Shown here piece by piece: positions 1 to 8,061 of a stretch of 18,904 bases of DNA. Made by a program: the position numbers and the translations under genes. The notes beneath the pieces are model-generated. The model did no database searches. It had not been told where the DNA came from and saw only the letters and a list, made by a program, of their open reading frames with translations. Within the stretch, counting starts at the first letter, position 1; each line of letters starts with the position of its first letter. Location of the stretch: NCBI GenBank assembly GCA_002299785.1, contig DBNL01000026.1, forward strand, positions 1 to 18,904, read 5' to 3'. The stretch comes from Verrucomicrobia bacterium UBA673 (GTDB taxonomy: Bacteria; Verrucomicrobiota; Verrucomicrobiia; Limisphaerales; UBA1096).

Positions 1-1
1 T

Positions 2-790
2 CTTGATTACATGTTCCAAACACCCACGACCCGAGTCTGGCACGACCTCTATCACGCCGGTAAACTCAACGCCGCACAATCGACCTTTTGGCAAACAAAA
101 CCTGCGGAGGAACTGTACGACCTCGAGTCCGACCCGGACGAAGTCAACAATCTCGCCAGGTCAAAAGATTACTCGGACGTGATGAAGCGCATGCGCATAG
201 CTCATCGCAGCTGGGCTGCCGAAATCCGCGACATTGGATTTCTGCCCGAAGCCGAAATCCATTCCCGTGCTGGTGATGACTCTCCGTACGAATTGGGACA
301 CGACAACACCCGTTACAATTTTAACGACATTTTTAAAGCTGCCAACGCTGCCTCGCGCAAAGGCAAAAAAAACACTGAACAACTGTCCGGACTTATCCGG
401 AGCGACGACAGTGCCGTGCGCTACTGGGCTGCAATGGGCTATCTTATCCGCGGCAAAAATGGTATACGCAAGGGCCGTGAAGCACTGGTAGTCGCGCTCG
501 AGGACAAGTCGCCAAGCGTCCGCATCATCGCCGCCGAGGCCCTGGGCCGCTATGGCAATAATATTGAGGCCAAACGCTCCGCCAAAGTACTGATGCAATA
601 CGCCGACCCGGCCAAAAATGGTATTAGCCTTTCAATGCTTGCCCTCAACGCGCTTGATGTCATCGGTGAACACGCCAAACCACACATGGAAGCCATCGCC
701 AAGATGTCGCGCATCGACCCGGAGGCTAATCCCCGGTTGCGGAACTACGCGAACCGATTGATCGGTCGCATCGTTGGCGATTCGAGGTAG
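2..790 (+). CDS. Sulfatase C-terminal part with HEAT-like repeats (5' end outside window)
   Basis: This is the C-terminal part of a type I sulfatase, which hydrolyses sulfate esters, probably on exported glycans. The frame is open to the left edge (codons for L-D-Y precede the first Met at 11), so the gene begins before the window and the catalytic N-terminal half is not visible. The recognisable sulfatase element is the segment around residues 34-50 counted from that Met, with ELYDLESDPDE followed by NNLA; this conserved strand-turn closes most bacterial sulfatases. From about residue 105 onward come short alternating helices (for example SAVRYWAAMGYL, PSVRIIAAEALGRYG, SLSMLALNALDVIG) that look like HEAT repeats. 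Sulfatases with a HEAT tail are known in Verrucomicrobiota and Planctomycetota; the tail's role is unknown. It is followed by about 300 bases without a convincing gene. Family assignment is firm; substrate cannot be told. Confidence 0.85.
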   Translation, partial: LDYMFQTPTTRVWHDLYHAGKLNAAQSTFWQTKPAEELYDLESDPDEVNNLARSKDYSDVMKRMRIAHRSWAAEIRDIGFLPEAEIHSRAGDDSPYELGHDNTRYNFNDIFKAANAASRKGKKNTEQLSGLIRSDDSAVRYWAAMGYLIRGKNGIRKGREALVVALEDKSPSVRIIAAEALGRYGNNIEAKRSAKVLMQYADPAKNGISLSMLALNALDVIGEHAKPHMEAIAKMSRIDPEANPRLRNYANRLIGRIVGDSR

Positions 791-863
791 CCCGGCGCTT
801 GGCCCAGTGGCTACCCCATGCGGGACACCATACAAGTCCTGGGCAGCTTTAAGGGGAGACTTG

Positions 864-959
864 ATGCTCGACCTGAAGACCAAAGGCTACGGATTGTTGC
901 CAGTGAGTATCGTCGCACGCTTCAACAAGCATGACCAAGTTGAGAGTACGATGTACTGA
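864..959 (+). CDS. Possible small ORF (31 aa) behind a strong Shine-Dalgarno
   Basis: The gap 791-1087 holds one candidate: an ATG at 864 preceded by AAGGGGAG at 851-858, five bases upstream. That is the best ribosome-binding site I see in the window, where most starts lack one. It would encode 31 residues starting MLDLKTKGYG and ending at TGA 957-959, without a membrane segment or recognised motif. It may be a real small protein, the leftover of a decayed gene, or chance. I see nothing else I can name in 791-1087. Confidence 0.2.
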   Translation: MLDLKTKGYGLLPVSIVARFNKHDQVESTMY

Positions 960-1087
960 TGCGAATGTGCGAGGTTGTTAGACCGTCAAATTTTCAGCGG
1001 CTAGCGCGTTTCAACCTCAACCCGCGCCTGCCCGATCTTGTCCAGAAGCAGTTGATGTAAGTCACGTGTGATGTCAAGATATCCGGG

Positions 1088-3151
1088 ATGCGGTTTTGGA
1101 TTGGCTTTTTGATTTCGCTGCTGGGGGGCACAACACAAGGCGTCAGCGGCGATGCGGCACTCACACTTTTTAAAAGCAGCTGCGTCAAGTGCCATGGCAA
1201 GGATGGCAATTTAAAAGGGGAGCTGAATCTGCTGGAAATTAAAACGGCGGAGCAGCTCACGGAGAATTTGGCGCAGTTGAAGACGATTATCGAGGTTCTG
1301 AACGCAAGTGAGATGCCGCCGGAAAAGGAGCCACGTCTAAAGCCTGAAACGCGCGCAGCGGCGGTGGACGAACTCCAAAAACTCCTGCGCGAAGCCACGA
1401 ATGGGGCTGACTTCGCACCCACGCCTATGCGGCGTATGAACCGTTTTCAGTACAATAATGCGGTGCAGGATTTGTTCAGGCTTAAGGTTTCGGTCTTCCC
1501 GCTCCCGGAAAAAATGATGCGCGATCAGTCCGGGTATTTTGCCAAGGCCTTGGGGCCGGAGAAAAAAATGCCGGAAAGTGTGACCGTAAGCAGTCGGCCT
1601 TTGGGTAAATCTGGGCTCATCGAGCCTCGACTGGCGGGTGTGGGGCCGTTCCCACAGGATCCTCGCGCAGAGCACGGATTTGACAATCGTGGCGATCATC
1701 TTTCGCTGTCTCCGTTTTTGTTGGAGTCATTTTTCAAGCTCAGCCGCCGCATTGTGCAGAGTCCGAATTTCGACAGAAGCACGGTGGGGATTTGGCGGGA
1801 ATTTTTTGTGGCACCGACGGAGGATGATGTGAAGGAATTGGTGCTCCCGCGGTTGCGCAATTTTATGACCCGCGCTTTTCGCCGACCCGTGCCAAAGGCA
1901 TTACTCAATCACTACACTGCTCATGTGCACCGACAAATCGATTTGGACGTGAGCTTCACAGACGCTATGAAGGAAGCAGCCTCAGCGGTCTTATCTTCAC
2001 CACGGTTTTTGTACCTGTACGACCGGCCATCGGTAGCGGGCAAAAAAGAATCGCTGGATGGCTATGATCTCGCTTCGCGGTTGTCTTTCTTTTTGTGGAG
2101 CAGCATTCCGGATGACACATTGCTGCAGCTCGCGGGCAACGGCGAACTGGTCAAGCCAGAGGTGCGCGCGGCGCAGGTGAATCGGATGCTTTCTAGCCCT
2201 AAGCTCAAACGCTTTTGCGACAGCTTCCCTTCACAGTGGCTGCAACTCGACCGCATTGTGTCCGCCGTGCCGGATGAAAATAAATTCAAAGACTTCTTTT
2301 ACGCGGCACCTAACTATCGCACCACGATGGATATGATGATGGAGCCGTTGCTCTTGTTTGAAACGGTGCTCATCGAGAACCGGTCGATTTTAGAATTCAT
2401 TAATTCGGGATATGCCTATCGTTCCGGCCGTTTGCGCAAATGGTATGGCGATAAGCCGGCGGGGAAAATCGGTGGACCGGTAACCATGCAGTTCACGCGC
2501 CAACCCGTAACCGATCGACGACAGGGTGGCGTGATAACTACCGCAGCGGTGATGACGATGACTTCTGGGCCGGATGAGACTAAGCCCATCACGCGCGGTG
2601 CATGGATTGCCGGCGTCATTTTTAACGCGCCACCCGATCCACCTCCCGCCGATGTGCCGCCCCTTGAAAAACTCAAGGAGGCAGATAAAAAACTTACAGT
2701 TCGCGAACGCTTCGCCGTGCATCGCGAACGTGCCGATTGCGCCGGTTGCCATTCAAAACTTGATCCGCTCGGCTTCGCCCTGGAGAATTTTGATCCCGTC
2801 GGCCGCTGGCGAAATCACTACGAAAACGGCCGCTCGGTGGATGCCTCAGGCGTGCTATTTCGCAAACATTCTTTCAATAACGTAGTGGAATTTAAAGATG
2901 CCATCCTCTCCGAGAAAGACCGCTTCACCCGCGCCTTTGCCGGCCATATGCTTTCGTACGCGCTCGGCCGTGGCCTCACGCCCATCGATGCGTACGCGCT
3001 GGATCGCATCACTGCCAAAACCATCGCCGATGGATTCCGACTACAAACGCTGCTGCACGAAGTGGTGCAAAGCGCGCCATTCATAAACAAACCTCGACCA
3101 AGACAAGCCTTGGCAAAACCGACGATAAACAGTATTAAAAAAACACGATGA
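1088..3151 (+). CDS. DUF1587/DUF1595/DUF1592/DUF1588/DUF1585 secreted cytochrome c protein
   Basis: A large secreted haem protein of the family abundant in Planctomycetota and Verrucomicrobiota; its biochemical function is not established. Residues 1-20 form a signal peptide. A mini cytochrome c domain follows, with CVKCH at 32-36 and EMPP at 75-78 offering a possible methionine ligand. The domain order fits the family: DUF1587 (about 113-177, PMRRMNRFQYNNAVQDLF), DUF1595 (about 250-312, with FRRP), DUF1592 (about 322-450, RLSFFLWSSIPDD), DUF1588 (about 477-575, holding a second CAGCH at 551-555 followed by LDPLGFALENFDPVGRWR) and DUF1585 (about 600-665, MLSYALGRGL). The length of 687 residues is somewhat short for the family. 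No clear Shine-Dalgarno precedes the ATG, but the signal peptide supports this start. The stop overlaps the next start as ATGA, so it is co-translated with the DUF1552 gene, its usual partner. The pair is probably involved in exported-substrate oxidation or carbohydrate breakdown, which is inference. Confidence 0.9.
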   Translation: MRFWIGFLISLLGGTTQGVSGDAALTLFKSSCVKCHGKDGNLKGELNLLEIKTAEQLTENLAQLKTIIEVLNASEMPPEKEPRLKPETRAAAVDELQKLLREATNGADFAPTPMRRMNRFQYNNAVQDLFRLKVSVFPLPEKMMRDQSGYFAKALGPEKKMPESVTVSSRPLGKSGLIEPRLAGVGPFPQDPRAEHGFDNRGDHLSLSPFLLESFFKLSRRIVQSPNFDRSTVGIWREFFVAPTEDDVKELVLPRLRNFMTRAFRRPVPKALLNHYTAHVHRQIDLDVSFTDAMKEAASAVLSSPRFLYLYDRPSVAGKKESLDGYDLASRLSFFLWSSIPDDTLLQLAGNGELVKPEVRAAQVNRMLSSPKLKRFCDSFPSQWLQLDRIVSAVPDENKFKDFFYAAPNYRTTMDMMMEPLLLFETVLIENRSILEFINSGYAYRSGRLRKWYGDKPAGKIGGPVTMQFTRQPVTDRRQGGVITTAAVMTMTSGPDETKPITRGAWIAGVIFNAPPDPPPADVPPLEKLKEADKKLTVRERFAVHRERADCAGCHSKLDPLGFALENFDPVGRWRNHYENGRSVDASGVLFRKHSFNNVVEFKDAILSEKDRFTRAFAGHMLSYALGRGLTPIDAYALDRITAKTIADGFRLQTLLHEVVQSAPFINKPRPRQALAKPTINSIKKTR

Positions 3152-4542
3152 CGCACACCTCGAGACGCGCATTTCTGCACGGCCTAGGCGGCGCCGCCCT
3201 GAGCTTGCCGTGGCTGGAAAGCCTCGGACTGGCAGCGGCCAATCAAAAGCCTGCCCAACGAGCCGCTTTTTTCTATGTACCGATCGGAGTGGTGCGGCGC
3301 GGCTTTTTCCCCGGCGAAGCCGATGGCCCTATCCCCAAATTTACCTCGGACCGCAAAGCGCTCGGCAACAGCTCGCGCATCCCCGTTGGCGTACACCCTC
3401 TCACACTCACTCCAACGTTGCAGCCGTTGGAAAAAGTGAAGGACAAAGTCACGCTCATCACCGGTATGGACCGAACATTCCAGCCCGGCACTGATGTGCA
3501 TGCGCAATGCGCCTCGTGTTTCCTCACCAGTGCGGGCACTTTTACAGTGAAGCAATCACCGTATCCGCAAGCACGCACGCTAGATCACATCCTTAGCGAA
3601 CAACTCGGTGCAAACACACCTTTCCGTACACTGGAATTCAGCAGCAACAGCCACAAGGATAATAAGGAATCAATTCATTTCGATAATGTCTCGTGGTACG
3701 GCACCGGCCACGTGGCGCCGAGTATGCGCGATCCGCGCAAGGCGTACCGACGGTTGTTTGGTACTCACGAGTTGCAGGCATACCACAACATCACCGACCT
3801 CGTATTGAAAGACGCCCGCTCGCTCAAACGCCAACTCGGCTACGCGGACCAGCAGAAGTTTACCGAATATTTTGATTCCATACGTTCGATCGAAAAACAG
3901 ATCAGCCGCCTTGAGCAAATGAAAAGTGAGCTGACAAAAGTAAACCTCGCCGAACCAGTCGAGGCCCATTTGCCTCGAGGCGAATACATCCGCGTGATAG
4001 GCGACCTAATGGTTGTCGCTCTGCAAACCGGCCTCACCAATGTGGCCACCTTTATGGTCGGGCCCGAGCGCTGGAATACGCCCTACCTTTTCGAAAGCCT
4101 CTTCGACAAACCTCGCAGTCACCACGGGATGTCACACAACCAAGAAAAGCACATCAAAGACCTGCTCAAGGTCGACCGCTTTCACGTCGCGCAGTTTGCC
4201 TATCTCGTTGAGAAGATGGAAAAAATAAAAGAAGCCAACGGCACCTCACTGTTGGACAACACCATTTTTACCTACGGCTCCGGACTCGGCGATGGCGCCA
4301 CTCACCAGTACAGTGCGCTACCCATTGTAGTTGCCGGTTCCGGCGGCGGCAAACTCATCACCGGTAAGCACCTCAACCTCACAGAAACATCTGGCCCTGT
4401 ACCAAAGAAAAACGGCAAATACGTCCAACCCGAACAAGGCCGGCCCCTCGCCAACCTCTGGCTCACCCAAGCAAAAGCCCTCGGCATAGAACTAAATCGA
4501 TTCGCCGAAAGCACAGGCGAGGTGAATCAGTTGCTCGCTTAG
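3148..4542 (+). CDS. DUF1552 family protein, Tat-exported
   Basis: A 464-residue protein of the DUF1552 family, whose fold is related to the DUF1501/sulfatase-like alkaline phosphatase group but whose reaction is unknown. The N-terminus has a twin-arginine signal, SRRAFLHGLGG at residues 5-15, followed by a hydrophobic stretch (AALSLPWL), so it is likely exported folded with a bound cofactor or metal. Family landmarks are RAAFFYVPIGV near residue 38, a histidine-containing GTDVHAQCASCFL near 113, SRTLDH-like ARTLDHIL near 142, SIRSIEKQISRLE in the middle, and HHGMSHNQ near 328. Its start overlaps the preceding DUF1592-type gene by four bases (ATGA), the standard pairing in this phylum. The C-terminus (RPLANLWLTQAKALGI) is complete. 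Family membership is very likely; the physiological role is not known. Confidence 0.9.
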   Translation: MTHTSRRAFLHGLGGAALSLPWLESLGLAAANQKPAQRAAFFYVPIGVVRRGFFPGEADGPIPKFTSDRKALGNSSRIPVGVHPLTLTPTLQPLEKVKDKVTLITGMDRTFQPGTDVHAQCASCFLTSAGTFTVKQSPYPQARTLDHILSEQLGANTPFRTLEFSSNSHKDNKESIHFDNVSWYGTGHVAPSMRDPRKAYRRLFGTHELQAYHNITDLVLKDARSLKRQLGYADQQKFTEYFDSIRSIEKQISRLEQMKSELTKVNLAEPVEAHLPRGEYIRVIGDLMVVALQTGLTNVATFMVGPERWNTPYLFESLFDKPRSHHGMSHNQEKHIKDLLKVDRFHVAQFAYLVEKMEKIKEANGTSLLDNTIFTYGSGLGDGATHQYSALPIVVAGSGGGKLITGKHLNLTETSGPVPKKNGKYVQPEQGRPLANLWLTQAKALGIELNRFAESTGEVNQLLA

Positions 4543-4800
4543 CAGTTAAAGCACCTTTCCCAAGCCAACCCGAAGATAATCAGACCCAATCCGGCCAAAT
4601 CGAATACAACCGCTCCTCAGGTTTCATTCGAATCGCGCAGAGGTTGGTGATCACGTAGTACACCAGCACTGTGAACGCGCTGAAGCTCACGAATTTACTA
4701 ACTAATGCCACCGACAAGTAAAGTGCTATAGTGATAAGCAGCGTGACGATGACCGCGCGCGGGATGGCGCGCCGTAGCATGGAGCAGTTTAGTAAATTTC
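4539..4800 (-). pseudogene. Remnant of an APC-family amino-acid permease C-terminus, frameshifted
   Basis: The minus strand of the DUF1552-sulfatase gap carries a readable membrane-protein fragment. From ATG 4780 it gives two hydrophobic segments, VIVTLLITIALYL and SFSAFTVLVYYVITNLCAIR, then KPEERLYSIWPDW, stopping at TGA 4580-4582. The S-F-x-x-F-x-V-L-x-Y-Y-x-x-x-N-x-x-A-x-R pattern followed by a charged E-x-R-L-Y loop resembles the penultimate helix and loop of APC-superfamily amino-acid permeases. After the stop, a one-base shift restores GLIIFGLAW, the start of the expected last helix, which runs to a stop at 4539-4541 opposite the DUF1552 stop codon. Upstream of 4780 no start or full-length frame remains. 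The loss of the N-terminus plus the frameshift indicates a decayed gene. The identification is from memory of the family, so moderate. Confidence 0.55.
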
Positions 4801-5010
4801 CAGCCGTCGAAGAGTGACTGTAGCGCGGCGTTGATTTTAACGGCGATTAAAAAGCCAGCCCCATCATGATCCCCCCTGCAGGCAGACGACGCGCTTGAGT
4901 CGCGGTTGTTGACTGATCTCTCCCGGCATGCACTGCATGCGTTACAAAATCTACCGCCACCCTCAGGCCAAAGGCTTGGCAGCCATCGACGTTTCCTTTA
5001 TCAACTGGTC

Positions 5011-6543
5011 ATGCACTTTTCTCTGCGAAGCCTATCTGTTCTGCTCTGCATCCTTGGCGGATTCCTTTTTCAAGCCAAGGTCAAAGCCAAGCCGCCCAAC
5101 ATCGTTCTCGTCATTACAGACGACCAGGGCTACGGGCCGGTTGGCCGGCATGGGCATCCGTGGATTCGCACGCCGAATCTCGACAAGCTGTACGACACCA
5201 GCACACGGTTCACCCGGTTTTTGGTGAGTCCCACTTGTGCGCCAACTCGCAGCGCGCTAATGACCGGCCGGCATCCGATGAAAAACGGTGTGACGCACAC
5301 CATTCTCGAGCGCGAACGCATGACGCTCAAGACGACCATCCTGCCGCAGGTGCTCAAGCAGGCCGGCTATACCAGCGGCATTTTTGGCAAATGGCACCTC
5401 GGCGACGAGGAGCCGTACCAGCCGCACACGCGCGGGTTTGATGAAGCGTTCATCCATGGCGCCGGTGGGATTGGCCAAGCGTACAAGTGCAGCTGCGCCG
5501 ATGCGCCGGGAAATAAATATTTCAATCCTGTCATCCGTCACAACGGATCCTTCGTGAAAACTAAAGGCTACTGCACCGATTTATTTTTCACCGCCGCGTT
5601 GGGATGGATCAAGGCCAAGAAAGATGGCGATGCGCCGTTCTTCGCGTACATCACCACCAATGCACCGCACGCGCCGTTCACCGCGCCGCCCAAGAACACC
5701 AAGCGCTTCACCGACCTAGGCTTCACCGACAAGCCGGCGGGCTTTTACGGCATGATCGAAAACATCGACGAAAACATGGGTCGCCTGATGGGCAAGCTGA
5801 AGGAATGGAATTTGTATGAAGACACCATTTTAATTTTCATGAGCGACAACGGTATGACACCCGCTGGCTCCCGGTCCGGTCAACAGGTGGCCAAGGACTA
5901 CCCATTCTTCAACGCCGGCATGAAGGGCATGAAAGGCAGTGCCGATGAAGGCGGAGTGCGCGTGCCTTTTCTCGTGCGCTGGGACGGCCACTGGAAAGCC
6001 GGACGCGACTTTGACACTGTGAGTGCGCACATCGATGTGCTGCCTACCTTCGCTGCCATCGCGGGCATCAAGACGTTGCCGAAAAACCAAGTCGAAGGTC
6101 GCAGCTTCTTACCGCTACTTACTGGTGAAAAGAAAACGCTGCCCGATGACCGCTATCTCTTCACTCACAAAGCCCGCTGGAAGACCGGTACTGAGCCCAA
6201 CGAATTTCAGTGGAAAAACTACGCTGTCCGCAACCAGCGTTACCGCTTTGTCGGAGGCGGCACGGCAGTAAGCGTTTCCGAACGCCAACGGAAAGAGGGT
6301 ATCTCGCCCAAGGACGCGCTCTTCGACATGTTGAAAGACCCCGGCCAGCGGACGAACATCATCAATCATCATCCCGAAGTGGCCGAGAAAATGCGGGCCG
6401 CTTACAACAAATTCTGGAAAGAAGCCCGCCCGTTGATGGTGAACGAGGAGGTGCCGATGTCCCCCACCCGACCCTTTCACGTGTGGTACGCCGAGCAGAT
6501 GAAAAACAGCGGCATCCCTCAGTGGAAAGCCCCGAAGCTCTAA
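5011..6543 (+). CDS. Secreted type I sulfatase (CAPTR)
   Basis: An arylsulfatase-type enzyme of 510 residues that cleaves sulfate esters, probably from sulfated polysaccharide. The frame is open from a TTG at 4906, but the ATG at 5011 is preferred because it starts directly with a signal peptide (LRSLSVLLCILGGFLFQAKVKA) followed by the beta strand NIVLVITDDQGYG. The paired aspartates 37-38 bind the active-site metal. C76 in CAPTRSALMTGR is the residue converted to formylglycine; the C-x-P-x-R form needs a maturase encoded elsewhere. Other family landmarks are GKWHLG, FFAYITTNAPHAPF, the metal-binding MSDNG, and GGVRVPFLVRW. The C-terminal strand LFDMLKDPGQRTNI is complete. It lies 9 bases before a second sulfatase, so they are probably one transcript. 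The 468-base gap upstream holds only the permease remnant and a short palindrome. Substrate class cannot be read from the sequence. Confidence 0.93.
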   Translation: MHFSLRSLSVLLCILGGFLFQAKVKAKPPNIVLVITDDQGYGPVGRHGHPWIRTPNLDKLYDTSTRFTRFLVSPTCAPTRSALMTGRHPMKNGVTHTILERERMTLKTTILPQVLKQAGYTSGIFGKWHLGDEEPYQPHTRGFDEAFIHGAGGIGQAYKCSCADAPGNKYFNPVIRHNGSFVKTKGYCTDLFFTAALGWIKAKKDGDAPFFAYITTNAPHAPFTAPPKNTKRFTDLGFTDKPAGFYGMIENIDENMGRLMGKLKEWNLYEDTILIFMSDNGMTPAGSRSGQQVAKDYPFFNAGMKGMKGSADEGGVRVPFLVRWDGHWKAGRDFDTVSAHIDVLPTFAAIAGIKTLPKNQVEGRSFLPLLTGEKKTLPDDRYLFTHKARWKTGTEPNEFQWKNYAVRNQRYRFVGGGTAVSVSERQRKEGISPKDALFDMLKDPGQRTNIINHHPEVAEKMRAAYNKFWKEARPLMVNEEVPMSPTRPFHVWYAEQMKNSGIPQWKAPKL

Positions 6544-6552
6544 ATCAATTCA

Positions 6553-8061
6553 ATGAGCCTACACAGATTTCAAATAACGAAAATAACAAAAGCCTGTGTC
6601 TCACTGCGCCTCTGCGCCCTCTGCATTTTTATCACAACAGCACCGACGCTTGACGCAGCCAAGCACACCAACTTCCTGTTCTTCCTTGTGGATGATATGG
6701 GATGGGCGGACATCGGTGCGAACGGTAGTACGTTTCACGAGACGCCAAACATCGACCGCTTGGCCAAGAGCGGTATGCGGTTCACGCAGGGATACGCCGC
6801 CGGCTCAGTGTGCAGCCCAACACGCGCCAGTATCATGACAGGCCGCCATCCGGTTCGCGTCGATATCACCGACTGGATCCCCGGCCAATCCAACCGCCCC
6901 GCTAACTCCCTACTCCACCCTGAGGATCGCGGCCACCTCCCGCTCGAGGAAGTCACCATCGCCGAAGCTCTCAAAGAGCATGGCTACCAGACCTTTTTTG
7001 CCGGCAAATGGCACTTGGGTGATAAGGGAAAATGGCCAACAGACCAGGGCTTCGACATCAACATCGGCGGCCACCATCGAGGCTCGCCGCCCGGCGGCTA
7101 CTACGGACCGTGGAGCAATCCCGCACTCAAGGCCAAGCGTAAAGGCGAGTATCTCACCGAACGACTGACCGAGGAATCTGTCAAATTCCTCAAAGAGCAC
7201 GACCACGCCAAGCCTTTCCTGCTCTACCTCTCTTACTACAACATTCACACTCCGATTCAGGCATACAAGAAACACATAGACCATTATGAGACCAAGGCAA
7301 CCAAAGCGTTCGAGGGTAAAACACCTAGCGAACCGGAGCACGATGGTACCAACCGCCTGCGACAGGACAACGCCGCACTCGCCTCGATGGTTGCGGCTGT
7401 GGACGACAGTGTCGGTACGCTTTTGGCCGAGCTCAAGAAACTCAAACTCGACGAAAACACCGTCGTCATTTTCTTCAGCGATAACGGTGGCCTCAGCACG
7501 CTTGGGCGCGGACGGCCTGGCCCCGGATGCAATCTCCCGCTGCGCGCTGGCAAGGGTTGGCTTTACGAAGGCGGCGTGCGCGAACCCACAATTATTCGCG
7601 CCCCCGGCGTCACGCAACCCGGCAGCGTGTCACACAAGCCGATGGTGAGCATGGATTTCTTCCCCACCATACTAGAACTCGCAGACCTCCACTTGCAACC
7701 TAAGCTCCACACTGACGGCCAAAGCCTCGTAGCCCAGCTTAAAGGCGACGACTCCGGCCAACGCACTTTCTACTGGCATTACCCGCACTACCACGGTTCC
7801 GCGTGGAAACCCGGCGGTTCCATCCGCGACGGCGACTGGAAGCTCATCGAGTTTTATCATTATAAAAAATTCGAATTGTACAACCTCGCAAACGACCCCG
7901 GAGAACGCCATAACTTGGCTAAAGCTAAGCCAAAAAAGGCAAAGCTCCTGCGAGCCAAGCTACTCGCATGGCAAAACCAAATGCGGGCCAAGATGCCAGT
8001 GCCCAATCCCGACTACGAATCCAAGGCTAAGCGCCCAGTGCAAAAGCAAAAAACAAAATGA
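6553..8061 (+). CDS. Secreted type I sulfatase (CSPTR)
   Basis: A second sulfatase, 502 residues. The N-terminus has a basic region followed by a hydrophobic signal segment (LRLCALCIFITTAPTLDA), then FLFFLVDDMGWADIG with the metal-binding aspartates 47-48. C87 in SVCSPTRASIMTGRHP is the formylglycine position. GKWHLGDKG, LLYLSYYNIHTPIQ (a histidine typical of the S1_16-like sulfatases), FFSDNGGLS and GGVREPTIIRAPG complete the active site and core. The C-terminal ELYNLANDPGERHNLA strand and a lysine-rich tail follow. It differs clearly from the preceding sulfatase, so the two probably act on different positions or sugars; this is inference. Its TGA overlaps the next gene's ATG (ATGA), indicating translational coupling. 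Confidence in family is high; SulfAtlas subfamily cannot be assigned by eye. Confidence 0.93.
   Translation: MSLHRFQITKITKACVSLRLCALCIFITTAPTLDAAKHTNFLFFLVDDMGWADIGANGSTFHETPNIDRLAKSGMRFTQGYAAGSVCSPTRASIMTGRHPVRVDITDWIPGQSNRPANSLLHPEDRGHLPLEEVTIAEALKEHGYQTFFAGKWHLGDKGKWPTDQGFDINIGGHHRGSPPGGYYGPWSNPALKAKRKGEYLTERLTEESVKFLKEHDHAKPFLLYLSYYNIHTPIQAYKKHIDHYETKATKAFEGKTPSEPEHDGTNRLRQDNAALASMVAAVDDSVGTLLAELKKLKLDENTVVIFFSDNGGLSTLGRGRPGPGCNLPLRAGKGWLYEGGVREPTIIRAPGVTQPGSVSHKPMVSMDFFPTILELADLHLQPKLHTDGQSLVAQLKGDDSGQRTFYWHYPHYHGSAWKPGGSIRDGDWKLIEFYHYKKFELYNLANDPGERHNLAKAKPKKAKLLRAKLLAWQNQMRAKMPVPNPDYESKAKRPVQKQKTK

Noticed and set aside
161..598. 145-codon minus-strand frame
   Set aside because: Antisense to the sulfatase HEAT-like tail, with no motif of its own.
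994..1195. Minus-strand frame ending DITRDLHQLLLDKIGQARV
   Set aside because: Only about 30 residues lie outside the cytochrome gene, and no family could be recognised.
4906..5010. TTG-initiated N-terminal extension of the first complete sulfatase
   Set aside because: The 35 extra residues are unlike a sulfatase N-terminus and would bury the signal peptide; ATG 5011 is better.
6910..7617. 235-codon open frame on the minus strand
   Set aside because: It lies wholly antisense to the second sulfatase, which has all family motifs, and encodes no recognisable domain.
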